From: Lonicera japonica | Taxonomy: Eukaryota > Streptophyta > Magnoliopsida > Dipsacales > Caprifoliaceae | NCBI GenBank assembly: GCA_021464415.1 | Contig: CM038466.1 | Location: 47,801,356 to 47,865,355 of the forward strand | Reading direction: 5' to 3' | DNA length: 64,000 nt | Part shown: one piece after another, positions 32,906-44,522 of the stretch | Layout: every line of letters begins with the position of its first letter | How positions within the stretch are numbered: position 1 is the first letter of the stretch | Notes under the pieces: generated by a model | Told to the model about the DNA's origin: nothing | The model's input: only the letters and a program-made list of their open reading frames with translations | Databases searched by the model: none | Program-made: the position numbers and the translations under genes

Positions 32906-34430
32906 AAAACCTTCACTACAACATTCATAGCATCCAACGTCCCTTTTATATACCGACCCAACAGCCCCCCCCCCCCACACCAAGCAGATTGCTTTCGTTG
33001 AAACCGTTTGTAGCTTGCAAGAACTCAATGTATAAAACCTTTCTCCAAGCATGAGGCAATGCATTCAGTTGGGTTTCTAATTCCACACCTCTTTTTTGGC
33101 ATCTTAATTATCATCACAAATACTAATGCAACTAAAAGGATCATTGCTATTATAGGGGGTAAACTATATTTCAATAAAAATGAATTTCTAGATCGCGATC
33201 TTTTGCTTGGCCAGACTTGTAATCGCGGTATCCCACATAACCCGTCATTTTGCATAAAAGACTCTGCTTTGAAGTTAGCAAAACATCCACGTGTGGGAAT
33301 TTCTCCTTGTAATTTATTGAAAGACACATTAAAGTATTGGATATACCTAAGACCTTCAAAGGACTTGGGTATTGGTCCAGACAAATTGTTATTGGATAAA
33401 TCCAATAACTCCAAGTTTATTAATTTACCCAATGGTTCAGGAACAGATCCTTCTAGTTTATTATTATGCACTAAGGAGAGAAAAGTTGGTATTTGACCGC
33501 TCTCAATGGTGCTTGGGATAACACCCGAAAACTGGTTGAATGAGAAATCGATTTGTGTGATAACACTCAGATTTTCGATATCTTATGGTATATTTCCACG
33601 AAGAAAAATTGTGGACAAGTTTAGATACAAGAGATCTTTAAGGCTCCACAAGGTTGACGGTAAATTCGAAGTCAAATTATTATAATCTAAGAATAGCCTT
33701 CTCATTGATCTAAGTTCTCCTAAACACGAGGGCATCGATCCATCAAGGTCATTATCACTCAAGTATAAATCTCCCATCCTTTCTAACTGACAAAGATGGT
33801 TTGGTATGGATCATTTCAAATCGTTGTGTTCAAAATACAATTGTGCGAGATTTTCCAATCTTTCGAGTGTTGATAGGATGAACCCAATCAAGTCATTGCT
33901 ATCTTAAAGTAAGGCTATCAAGCCGCTCAAGTTGCCTATTCCAATCGGAAGTTCACCCTTAATTTGGCATCCAAACGCTTCGAACACATGAGAAGCAGTT
34001 GAGAGATTCGCAATTGAAGCCAGAAGGATTCCATTGAATTGATTTAGTGATATCTCCAAAACTTCCAAATACTTGCAATTAGTCAAAGAATTGAAGAATC
34101 TCAGTTCCAGAGTGGAAACTTCCCAGGTCAAATTATTTCCTCTAATATAGAGCCCTCGCAAATCTCATACATTACCAAGTGTGTTAGGTATAAAGCCAGT
34201 GAATGAGTTGCTAGTCATCTCTATCTGGGTAAGTTTGGGCACATTCGAGATAGAGCTTGGGATCGATCCGCTAAGCCTATTGTGGCCCAGACAAATTTCT
34301 TCAAGATTGGGAATCCAAAGCCCGATGTTCGCGGCAAGATGGCCTTAGAATGAATTCAAATCCAAAGCAATGATATTGATTATTGAGATATTGAAAATTT
34401 CGAAAGGTATAAGATCTGGCAGTGAAATGA
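32906..34430 (-). pseudogene. LRR receptor-like kinase (subfamily XII-like), truncated by Athila insertion
   Basis: On the minus strand at least ten LRRs are readable, e.g. LRGLYIRGNNL, LGELRSMRRLFLDYNNL and LINLELLDLSNNNLSGPIP. They are followed by the juxtamembrane FKAESFMQNDGLCGIPRLQV, a transmembrane helix (SLPPIIAMILLVALVFVMI), and the kinase start ELLQATNGFNESNLLG with a degenerate glycine loop and VVVKVF, where the Athila LTR begins. The cap motif and the ATNGF---NLLG text match EFR/Xa21-type receptors of microbial patterns. Several in-frame stops lie in the LRR part, and a run of 12 C (32965-32976) corrupts the glycine loop. The rest of the kinase is absent from the other side of the insertion. 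Confidence 0.9.
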
Positions 34431-34802
34431 ACAAAATGTGAGTGTTGGGCAAAACAAAACAATGGAAAAAGAATGAGGAGTTAGGAGTGTATATCCAATT
34501 ACACCTCAATGTTAATATTTAATAAGTTCTCTTTCATAATTTCTTTTACATTAATTTACGATCAAAATGGATCAGGTTTTATAAATATTGATTAGTAAGT
34601 TTCAAATATATAGGGATTTTAATCAAATCTGATTTTTTATTCAAAGTTTTGACATTTTAATTTTTTTTCAAAAGTTTAAGAGAGGGAAAGTGATGAGAAA
34701 GAGTAGGTAGTTTGTGGTAGAGAGAATCTATTTTTATTTTAACTTTGTTTGTGTATGTTTAGTACGTGATAATTAACTTGACTTTTTGAGGGATTTAGTG
34801 TT
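33880..34802. repeat. Segmental duplication, copy 2 (partner 1-1447)
   Basis: Matches the left edge of the window in the same orientation, from the LRR block through the upstream AT-rich flank to gagggatttagtg. Copy 1 is longer between shared blocks, so indels have accumulated. The shared promoter-side flank shows that a gene, not a retro-copied mRNA, was duplicated. Confidence 0.8.
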
Positions 34803-34838
34803 GGCAAAGTATTCCTTATGATGAAGATAATTGGGAAA

Positions 34839-35103
34839 GGGTTATGATATTGGCACCCCCAAAAACACTTGGTAACACTCTCACTTTCATTAGGCCATTC
34901 GCAACCGAGTCAGGTGTATGTTACTCGGTTCTTGAGGGTCGAGTATAAGCCTATATACTCGGTCCTTGACAACCGAGTAAGGCATTATCAAGTTTATACT
35001 CGGTCCTTCACAACCGAATAACATATATCTTACTCGATTGTCAAGGACCAAATGAAAAGTGGGAGTATTTTCAAGAGATATTAGGGGTTCCAATATCTCC
35101 ACC
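34839..35103. mobile_element. Small TIR element (MITE) with ACTCGG...CCGAGT hairpins
   Basis: The ends are imperfect inverted repeats of about 55 bp: left GGTTATGATATTGGCACCCC, right (reverse complement) GGTGGAGATATTGGAACCCC, continuing to ctc(t/c)cactttcatt. The interior has a run of stem-loops made from ACTCGGT(C/T)CTTGA and its complement CAACCGAGTA (about 34900-35045). Non-coding. The right end directly abuts a solo LTR, so no target duplication can be read. Confidence 0.6.
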
Positions 35104-37020
35104 TGTGAGAACCCGCGTTTTTTTACGCCGGATCTCATGGCGGCGATTCCTTCGATTTTTCGTTTAATTTTGGGAAAATATGAAGGTTTATAGGAAAAAA
35201 TTTAGAGTCGCCAATTTGTTTTACTAAACAAACAAAAGTTTGTGTAAAAGAGGAGCATTTATGAATTAAACAGCCTCTTAAACACAATTATTGCGAAATC
35301 AGATATTTTGAAGGTTCAGGGATTAAGTTACGAATTGGGAATGTGTTAGGCACCCAATTCGCCCTTTCGGTCTCTTAAATAGAATATGCATGTAGTTATA
35401 ATCAAATATTCGCATGTCTACTAATATTATCGCATATCAGTCCATAATTTAAGAAAACCGGGATTTTGGGGTGGGGATTGAAGACGTGTGCTTCATATTT
35501 CACCCTGAAGATTTTTAGAAATCAATGTGTGTGTGTGTGTGTGTGATTTAAAAATGATTTTTGAGAATGAAAGATAATAAAACAAGTGTTTTTTGCAAAA
35601 ATACAGGAGTTTTCATAAGCTAATTTTATTTGGAATTGGATATCCGGTAATCCTTGAGATTTCTTCGTCAAATAATTTGTCACAATTTAATTTGTTAAAT
35701 TGGCATTTGACAATTTCAAAACTCTCATGTTGGATATTTAGCTAGATATCACGATTTATAAATTAAACCGGATACAACTGCTAATTAATTCCTCAGTGGA
35801 TTGAGATTGATAAATTGGTAATTAAGGATAAAAAAAATTATGTTCAAAAAATGATTTTAACTCATTACACACCTTTGGTATTGGAAATAAAGCTCAAATA
35901 CAAAATTTGGACTGATTTGGAGATGAATAGAAGTGTCTACAAGCGATTAATTGAAAATAACACTGATAAAAAAATTAATTCAGATTGCAACGAAAATTAC
36001 CTCAAATCTTCAAAAGTGGAAATAGAGAATTTTGGAGCACTTTTCCCGAAGTTTCAGCTTTTTTTCATCCCCCAAAAGTGGAGAAATAGGGGTCTATTTA
36101 TAGCTGGAGGAGAGAGAAAGAAACATTTGTCGCCAAGACAGTTGTTAAGCATCTGTCGCCAAGACAGATGTTAAGCATTTGTCGCCACCAATGGTTTCGC
36201 GATTTTGACCAAACGGTGCATCGGATTGACCTGATTTTTTGATATGTTGTTCCCCATGATAAAACCCACCTACTGACCAATTTTCAGAATTTTTGAACAT
36301 CGGGAAGGCCTTCGTTTGATTTTCCGAGCTAAATTCCTGGTATCTCGAATTCCAGAAGATCCGACCGTTGGATCGTGCCGATTTTTTAATATGTTGCTCC
36401 TGGTATTATTCCCTATGTCTCCACAAAATTTCATGATTTTATGATGTCTAGAAGTCCCTCAAACGAAAATGCTTGAAACATTTGTCTTGGCGACAGTTGT
36501 TAAGCATCTGTCTTGGCGACAGATGTTTTCTACTTGCGATGGTTTTTGCGATTCTGGGAAATCTTGATATCGGATCAACCTGATTTTTTGACATGTCTCT
36601 CCCCATAACATATCCTATCTTCTGACCAATTTTGGGCTCATTCGGACTTCGGGAAGGTCTTCATTTAAATACCCGAAGAAAAATCCCAGTTTTTTGAATT
36701 TTCGGAGATCCAGCCATCGGAACGAGCTGATTTTTGAGTATGCTTCTCCGTTTGTCAATACCTAATAAGCTTCAAAATTTGAGGATGATCAGGAATCAGG
36801 AACTATCATTTTCATTCTCTGAGGCGATTTGACGGTTCCCGGTCTCGGCAGTTTCCGGTAATTCTCATAACTCTCAATATGAATGCTCTTTTTGACTCGT
36901 TCTTCGACCTATAGAACATGTAAAACATATATATTCATCTATGAATGCTTGTGCATGTATGCGTGTTCACCTTCTTAGAGTTCGGGATTCTTGCGAGGGT
37001 CGAAAAATGAGGTGTTCACA
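35104..37020 (-). mobile_element. Tat-type Ty3/gypsy LTR, minus orientation
   Basis: On the minus strand it begins TGTGAACACCTCATTTTTCG at 37020 and ends ACGCGGGTTCTCACA at 35104. It is homologous to 49736-50820 and 58021-60075. A 300-350-bp internal repeat unit (tgatttttt-atatgt...ccgac/catcgg) is partly duplicated at about 36210-36800. Flanking five bases (ccacc / gaccc) do not form a clean duplication, and the bases just right of 37020 are purine-rich on the minus strand, so it may be a 3' LTR rather than a solo LTR. Confidence 0.75.
36095..36102 (-). promoter_or_regulatory. TATA box of the Tat-type LTR
   Basis: On the minus strand the sequence reads TATAAATA followed by GACCCC. The same TATAAATAGACCCC arrangement occurs at 59085 in the related LTR, marking the promoter of this family. 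Confidence 0.65.
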
Positions 37021-38355
37021 GACCCTCTCGGCCTAGGTTCTTTGTAAAGCAAAGAAACTAGGACGATAACGAGAATGCATCATTTTTCAGCACTCCATGA
37101 ATCCCACATGAAATTTTGAAAATGATGCCGTGCAAATGATGTCATGCCATGCTGCTAATCTCCATTGTGGATGAATGAGTGATTTGGGGATTGTTCGGGT
37201 CACGCCCTGTGCTTTGTGATGTGCTAAACTGTTCTACTCCTTTTGATAAGGACAATTCTGTTAGCAATTTTGAGATGGTTTGTTGAACTGTTGTACTCCC
37301 ACAGGTGGGGATGGTTCCGTCAACGATTTGCTGTCTCGTTAATCTGATGTACTCCCACAGGCAGGGATGGTTTCGTTAACAAGTCTGTTGAACTGAGGGT
37401 GATGGAAGATGATCTGCTGGGGATATGATGATTGAAGGTTTGCTGGTAGATATTGCTTTATTTTATGAAGGTTTGGTGATATGATGATTGATGGTCTGCT
37501 GGTGAAATGAAAATTTCTACTAGCTAGGATAAAGGCTGGGGGTTGATGGTCAGCTGGGGGATGAAAGTCTCTGAGAAGACAATGAGAGATAGAGAGAAAA
37601 TTCTAATATGATTTATCTTTTTTGGAGAAGCAATAACCTTTGGTTGGCTTCTTCTATTCCTTGAGAAAAGACCGAGTTACGTTCTCTCAATTCTCGAACC
37701 TCGTGCATGATTTTTGGACTTTGCTTCTTGCTTTTCATCCATAGCATTTTTCTCGTGTCACCAGGGTACGATTCTGCTGATGATTTTTTGACTTCGTGAG
37801 AGGAGAATTTTTCTGCCTACACCGTTTTCTGTTTTTCGATGCCCTTATTCCTCCTTGCTTCTTCTTCTTCTTTTTTTTTTCATGGTCAGCAGCCTTCCTC
37901 ACCCAAGACGTAGCCCTGAGCCTTTTGGCCTAGCTGTCACTCTTGGTGTGGCTCTCGCTGCCATAATTTTTTATTTTTCTATTTTTCAATACCTTTTTCT
38001 TTTGGCACTGTGGGATTTATCCTCTTTTCTACTATTTCAATTTTTTCTTGTACCTACTTTATTCCTTCTCACTTTGTCAGGTTTTCTGAGCATCATCGTC
38101 CTTGTGATTTAAGAATGTTTACTTTGGAAGTTGGCATTTGACATCATCGTGCTGTGTTTGTGACTTCCGGTCCGAGAACTTTTAGGAGTGTATCTTGAAG
38201 ACTTCTTAGGAGATAAGAAACTAAACCAAAGGCCCTTTTGCGGGGTTTGATCCCTGCGTATCAGTTGTAAGATTTTCTCATTTCAATCTTTCTCTCTTTA
38301 ACTTTCTCTTATGTCTCTTCAAAGGAGGTTTGTTTGGTTGTGGAGAGGGCCTGGG
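37021..38355. other. Non-coding DNA between two LTRs, probably element-internal
   Basis: No usable frame. A direct repeat 'tgtactcccacagg-gggatggtt-cgt' occurs at about 37292 and 37348, and a third related piece at 37230. At 38230-38265 the minus strand has GATACGCAGGGATCAAACC, a motif type I associate with leaders of Tat/Ogre elements. Likely internal sequence of the element that owns the LTR at 35104-37020, cut at 38356. Confidence 0.4.
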
Positions 38356-40914
38356 TGTGACATCCCGGTTAAACATCTCTTGCAAATCACGACCCATATC
38401 ACTTATAAGACATAATCGGGCTTCGGATAGCCAATTTCGTTCAGGGAAGGTTGGCATGGTTTGGAAACTTCCAACAAGTCATATTAACATATTTAAGTGT
38501 GTTATAATGACCATAAGTCGTTTCGGGTGGATCGAACGAAAATCGGTTCGAAAATCACAAGTTTTGATCCTACGTGATTAATGATTTTTTCCCGACTTTA
38601 AAAGTCCATATCTTCTTCATCCGAACTCCAAATGAGTCCCCGTTGGCCGAGACCCAATTCCCACTCCTTGACGATGAAAAGTGGGTGCGAAGTCGAACGA
38701 TTGACCAAAAAGCTGAAAGAGGCAAAATATAACCATGTAGTCGACTACATGGCAGTTGGGTGAGTTGATTACATCATGTAGTCGACTACATGAGTAGATG
38801 TAGTCGGCTACATCGGGCTGGCAAGGTTTTTTTTTATATATCTCTCCTTCTCCTTCCTCCTCATTTTACACCCACCAATGGAGAGTTCTTAGAGAGAGAG
38901 ATGAGAGGAGATTTTGAGAAGATTAAAGGTGTTTTCATCTATACACCTTCACCACACAAATCCACACCCAAAGCAACACCACCATCATCATCTTCATCTC
39001 ATTCTCCATCCAAATCCTCCATGGCTAGGGTTTTGGAAGCAATTTGGGGGATTAACCCTCAATAGGTGGGAACAATAGTATTTTAACAAGTTTTCTTACG
39101 ATTACAACTTATTCATCTCAAATCAAACCAAACCTAGGGGTTTCCTACCCAAATTGCATATTCATGGGGCTCGGGTTAATTTTCTCTGTTTCTTTGATTG
39201 ATTTGGAGTTTATATGTATATAAATGGTGGATTATACTAGAAACCCCAAATTTCTATCTTAATTTCCTAAAGTTTGGCATAAAACCCCTATATACGGATA
39301 TGGTTATGAACTATATGCTATGATACGCATATATACGACGCGATACATGGTTTTAAAAGTATACTTTGGCCTTGATTATGCATATATGGGATATTGTTGT
39401 TGTACTTTGGCTACTGGCTTATACTTTATGTATTTTATTACTTATTTGGCCAGTCTGTAACTGTGCTGGGCATGGTTATAAACCCTTTATGTATAAACAA
39501 AGTGTTATGGTCTCAAGGGGAGGTCTTTATGGAACTTTCATACTATGAAAAGAAGATTATTCTTGGCTTGGTGCCACATTGGCAGAAAGCTTATAATGCC
39601 TCCCAAATTTATGATCTTTTAACTGAGCCATTAGTTAACGGACCTGGCAAGCCTAGTTCAAGTACAATAACAATACCACTACATGTTTTACAATATGTAC
39701 ATGTACACATATCTAGTATGGATACATATACATGAGTTATAGGAATACATATGAATGTATGTATATACATATTTACATCTGTTGGATCCTATATTCTTAT
39801 GATTTCATTGATCTGATGAGTTGATTATATTTAGATATTGTTTGAATATATTATCGGATGGCCACACCATTCGTACTAGATAAATATTGGTTATTACCTG
39901 TAGCGTATGCCTTAGTGGCTATGTGAGTATTATTAGTAGCGTATGCCTTAGTGGCTGCGTGAGGTAGCGTGTGCCTTTGTGGCTGCGTGAGGTAGCGTCT
40001 AGGTGGACCTGGTAGGTGGTCCCTGCCTTGGGGGCAGAAGAAACCGAGTTGACGGCTATCTCTGTGCACAGTAGATGTAAAATCCTAGACGTGAGGATGA
40101 CATATGATTGAGGTTATAGATCTAGTCGCGATGTTGTGGCATATACAGTATGATGATGTATATATATATTGCCTTTCTTATACTTTGGGTTGGGGACATT
40201 ATATATATACATTTCACGAAAGGTTTTCCGTGCATTGGCTGTTTCAGAAATGTACTATATATATGTGTGTGTTTACAGTTGTGTATACAAAAAAAAATGT
40301 ATTTTACCCTGAGGTGATTTATTACAGAGAAGCATCATATAAACTAAATTTACTTTCATTATATTGCATTGCATGGCATGCATGGTTTCCAACCTATTTT
40401 CTTATACGAACCCTTATAGTTCCCATTGAGCCCGTTTGGCTCACTCCCATTTTCCAAACCAGGTTTTGCAGGTGTTCGCGGAAATGGTACGAGTACAAGT
40501 CTAGATAGCTCTGATGGACTCTAATCACCTAAGTCGTTGGGAAACGACTTGTATACTAGTTGTTTAGTTAATAAATGTTTATGTATTGTAGTGTTGTATT
40601 TTGATATAAGGCTTATTGAGATTGAGACCTCATTAGAAACATTGCTTTGTACCAAGAATGTGGATTTCTACTTGACAGGATATTGATAAATGTGGAGATA
40701 TTATTTTAGTTAGATGTATGTTGTTTATCAGGAAATGGTTTGATTACAGTACAAACTCCACATGCCAAAATTTTCCAGAATATATGGCTTTATCAGTAAT
40801 TTTTGTTTATATAAGTTATTCATTTTACACTATATAGCCCGTCGTCGCGTACGACACCGTGACCAACCGGGTCCCAGAGGTGGAATCCTCTAAACGGGAT
40901 TTCAGGGCGTCACA
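38356..40914 (+). repeat. Tekay/Del-type 5' LTR
   Basis: Starts TGTGACATCCCGG and ends GGGCGTCACA at 40914, followed after three bases by a tRNA-Met primer-binding site, so it is a genuine 5' LTR (2559 bp). The end motif cgtcgtcgcgta-gacaccgtgaccaaccgggtccc is shared with 7100-7181 and 8546-8580. It contains three palindromic words at 38734-38814, a TATATA stretch at about 38834 and a GCGTATGCC repeat near 39900. Confidence 0.85.
39895..39998 (+). repeat. Tandem repeat inside the Tekay-type LTR
   Basis: Three to four units of about 28-45 bases: gtagcgt(a/g)tgcct(t)agtggctgcgtgag. Similar 'ccttg-tggctacat' repeats occupy the equivalent part of the LTR at 4151 (about 6205-6380). Confidence 0.7.
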
Positions 40915-40917
40915 AGT

Positions 40918-40930
40918 TGGTATCAGAGCT
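40918..40930 (+). other. Primer-binding site (initiator-Met tRNA)
   Basis: TTGGTATCAGAGCT directly after the LTR end. TGGTATCAGAGC is the commonest priming site of plant LTR retrotransposons. Confidence 0.85.
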
Positions 40931-42299
40931 ATAGGTTTGACGTTTTCCTCGGGGGATTCATGGGTAGATCCGAGATTAGGGGTGTGAGCGGCTATAGTAT
41001 TCCTCGGAAGATCAAGACGCTCTCGTGCAATAGGATTCTACAGTTAAGACATTTGGAAAATGGGAGAATTGTGAAAGGAGATGTGGCTTATCTTGGCTAC
41101 ATCCATTCACGAAGTTCTTGATTAATTCTTTTGGCCTCTTTCGTAAATTATTTCAATCATTGGTTCCTATATTGCCTGTTTTACATATACGATTTGTGTT
41201 CGGGATTAGTTCTGCCACTAAGTGAGCAAAAGGCGACTGATGGATTATGTTATAGTCATCCTCCGGCCAACGGTTGACTATTTGATAAACCACCAATCCA
41301 CTATTGCTGACTGAGGTTAGAACGTGGCATACTCGTAGGAGAGTGGCTGCTAAAGTCCTATTCCCCGTATTTACCCCACTGCTTCTTCTTCGATTTTCTT
41401 GAGGGGTGAACCTAGTACGTAGTTTATCGTTCCTCTGTAACAATACGGCCGCGTTCAAACTTGTAAGTCTAGTTACGAGAGAGGGAATCTGTCGATTATG
41501 TTCAGATTGACTACTTTGTTACGAGTAAACTTTTCTATTGTTCTAGACATCATTTGGCTTGAGAGATCTCTTTGGCAAGATGACTATTTTATAGTGGGAT
41601 GGTGAGCAAATTTTCTTGAAAACCCACATGGAATGTATGAGAATGACAAAGTTTGGTCATGGGGCACGAGATTAACAGAGTGAGTCGAAGAGAGAGGGGG
41701 ATTTTCATATTATTGTAGTAAAGGGAACAGAGTTAGACCGTCCCTTCAAAAAAAAATAGCGAGTTTAAGAAATTTAAGCACAAAGATGAAGCTAATATAA
41801 TCAAAACTAAATGCAATTCAGCACAAACACACATATACATGATAGATAACACTGGTTCCCAATTTGATCGTCCTTATGTAACTAAAAATTTCAACTAATG
41901 CCCAAGAGAGAGTACTATCAAACTCAAAAGTTTAACTAATACACACGTGCTGTAGTTATTTAAATTCCAAACATTAGGGCCATGCTGGATATGTGTTATT
42001 CATATTTAAAGCATTAATGCTTTTTACCCAAATTGAAAATAATACAATTCCAATTACTTAAAGAAATCGTAACAAAGCAAACTAGGCTTTAAAGCTCGTT
42101 ATTCCCTCATTTTGACCCTGTATACTCATCCTAACTAACTTGGCCCTGCCTAAGTAAATGTTGTAATGTGATGCACACATTTCAACTAGAAAAAATGAAT
42201 TGGATCATAGTTAGCCCAACAATGTTAAGTGTGATAGTATAAAGCAAATGTGCCACAATGGATAGAAATACAAGTTGAGTAGTCAACTATCCACACCAT
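40931..42299. other. Leader and unrecognised remnant downstream of the Tekay-type 5' LTR
   Basis: 40931-41150 looks like a 5' leader. No gag, protease or RT motif follows in any frame. A 101-residue minus-strand frame (41153-41458) shows no family features and is probably chance. The Tekay element therefore lacks its coding region here. 41750-42290 is AT-rich without a gene. Confidence 0.45.
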
Positions 42300-42436
42300 T
42301 TGAGCGAGTGGGTTAGCATAATGATAAAGGCGCCCACCCAAATCCAAGGATCCTGGGTTTGAGCCTTACGTGGGTGAACAAGGTTTCCCTGTTATTTGTA
42401 GCAAACGGACGAGACTTCAAACTTAAGACCTTCTTT
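42300..42436 (+). mobile_element. tRNA-derived SINE-like element
   Basis: The head resembles a tRNA gene: GTTAGCATAATG (42312-42323) matches RNA polymerase III box A and GGTTTGAGCC (42356-42365) matches box B, 34 bases apart, with cgcccacc / gtgggtg able to pair. It continues about 70 bases into tRNA-unrelated DNA and ends in an A-rich gaaaaagaaaaagaag tail. No clear target duplication. It is not a functional tRNA because no anticodon arm can be drawn confidently. Confidence 0.6.
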
Positions 42437-43689
42437 TTGAAAAAGAAAAAGAAGACATTGTACCAACACACCATATAGGAGAATCTACTTAGTCGCTGGC
42501 AACTAATTTGTATAGACTAAGACTAGAACATAAGCAAGGGGAACCTCAGCAAACTAAGTATCAGTAGTGACTATTTGGAATATGATGACTAAAATAACCT
42601 ATAGTGAAAGAAAATGAAACAAAGTAAGATAAGTACCATATAACCTTTTTCTACATTACACAAGTAAATTAACTCGAGGTGCAGCAAATAAAATAATATA
42701 ATTCCACACTGTATGGGTTTAGAAAGCTCTACAACTATTAATTAAAGTGATAGAATTTAGACAATCATTTGGAGCTCCGAAATTCGAGAAATAGTGAAGC
42801 AAAGCTACCAAAGCACAAACTATGGTGTACTTTCTACCCCAAAATAAACTCATTCATCTTCTAGGGGAGATTTAAGCACCCCACTGAAAACATACATATT
42901 TTATAAACACTTAGGTCAAACACCTGTAGCAAGAAAAAAACAATACTTATGCCAAAAACATGATATATGAGAGGGAACACATAACCTTTGAACAGTTAAT
43001 ATTTTTCTACAAAATTCAACAAATCTGTACACACATTCCGCTCATCAAATTTGTCCAAAATTTATTATTAACTCCAAACTATTTACACAGGTCTGTTTAA
43101 TTTTTATAAAATTGAGGTTTTACTAGAAAAATTAGAATAAACATTGCTATATGGTATTATAATAAACAAGGTTTTATAATCCATTGCTTATAGTTCATAC
43201 AACAAATCACAATCTACAAAGTGTTTTTTATATATAGTATTATAACATAAATTAACTTTTAATTCATAAGCTATAGAAAGAAATTAGAGCAATGGACAGA
43301 GAGGAAAAACTTACCATAAGCAAAAACGAAGCAATCGATCCCCAATTTGAAGAATACACCTAAAATCAATCCCTAAATCGTGAGACATAGGAGCTCTAAG
43401 ATGTGCACACATTTTGAACCCATATTCGAGCCCTAAATCGAGGGTGCATTGAGTCCTAGAACCAAGAAACCCCTAAATCGAAGGTGTAGAAGAGGAACTA
43501 GGAGGAAACCGAGTGAGTGCGAGGTGTAGAAGATAAATGAGATGAGAGACTAGGGCAATGGCAATGGTGTAGAAGAGGAACGACGGGAGGAGCATAGTAG
43601 CGTAGAAGAGCGAGGTGTTTTGTCCGTCTGAAGTAGCGAGGGAAATTAAGGCTCAATATTTTTGTTTTCGCGCCAAGGGAATAGGAAAA
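42437..43689. other. AT-rich stretch, probably CACTA interior
   Basis: No reliable frame. Between 43330 and 43500 short sentences such as 'ccctaaatcga' repeat, typical of plant element interiors. A 69-residue minus-strand frame at 43498-43707 is Ser/Arg/Pro-rich and not recognisable. I could not find the other CACTA terminus here. Confidence 0.4.
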
Positions 43690-43932
43690 TGAAATAATAC
43701 CCGACATTTCAGATAAACGACATACATGTGTTGTTAAATTACAACGTTTTTACTATAAATGTCGCTAATTAACGACACATGTTACAAATGTCGTAAAGCC
43801 TATGCCACATATTTTTCTATTCGTCAAATAGTACCCGATGTAACTTTGCAAATGAAGCGAAAAGTCAAGATGCCGACATTTTTTAAAAATGTCAAAAAAT
43901 AAATGTCGTTAAAAGTAGTTTTTCTTGTAGTG
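43690..43932 (-). mobile_element. CACTA (En/Spm) transposon terminus
   Basis: Read on the minus strand from 43932 the sequence starts CACTACAAGAAAAACTACTT, the standard end of plant CACTA elements. Behind it are subterminal repeats of CGACATT/AATGTCG in both orientations (at least nine between 43700 and 43920), where the transposase binds. Only one terminus was found, so the element is truncated or its partner lies in diverged DNA. The gag fragment of another element starts within 30 bases outside the terminus. Confidence 0.8.
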
Positions 43933-43959
43933 TATATAGTTAGTTTTTGGGTTTGAAAA

Positions 43960-44522
43960 AACACAGAGTAGCGGATTGGAAAAGTATTGTGAAGGAATTC
44001 ATGGAGCATTACAAATCAAATGAGGAGCTAAAAAACACTCGTAAGCACCTCGAAATAGCCAAGCAGCGAGAAAATTAAAGTGTCAACGACTTCATCACCC
44101 GTTGGAGGGAGTTAGCCTCGCAAATGATCGATCGAATATCCGAATAAGAGCAATTGGGGTTAATTGCCAAGAACTTCAAACCCGAGATTCAAAATGGTAT
44201 GGGCTGTCAAAATTTCGAGAAATACAAAGCTTTGATGCACATAGCCAATGAAACCGAAGAAGAAATGGCGAAGGTACCGAGGCTAAAAAGACCGCTTCTC
44301 AGTATAAGAAATCAGCTTCTGCTATTAATCAGGTGTTATCTTATTAGAACTCAGGTCCCTACCAACGAACAAACTCTCAATACCCGCAAGAGCAGAGGTC
44401 CATGCCTAATTAGGGGTTCGTATCTAACCAGGGGTTCACACCTAACTAAGGTTTTGTCAACCAGACCAGAAATACGGGGAGGCCCCGAGATAGACGTTTT
44501 TCCTAGCTCCCAGCATCTTTGA
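43960..44522 (+). pseudogene. Tat/Ogre-like gag core, degenerate
   Basis: The plus frame reads ADWKSIVKEFMEHYKSN, then KHLEIAKQREN, a stop, SVNDFITRWRELASQM and a further stop before LGLIAKNFKPEIQNGM. The W---V--F--HY, F--RWR-LA and L--NFKPE-- pattern is the retrotransposon gag domain of Tat/Ogre-type elements. It starts abruptly next to the CACTA terminus, so the N-terminal third is gone. Two stops, and a frameshift at about 44520. Confidence 0.75.

Noticed and set aside
33059..33496. A 145-codon plus-strand frame.
   Set aside because: It is the complement of the LRR/transmembrane coding part of the minus-strand receptor pseudogene, which has clear family motifs.
35104..37020. Called as a clean solo LTR at first.
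   Set aside because: Flanking five bases do not match and a purine-rich run adjoins its 5' side on the minus strand, so solo status is left open.
41153..41458. A 101-codon minus-strand frame downstream of the Tekay-type primer-binding site.
   Set aside because: Wrong strand for the element and no recognisable domain.
42300..42372. Possible tRNA gene.
   Set aside because: Box A and B are present, but no full cloverleaf with an anticodon arm can be drawn; it fits a SINE head better.
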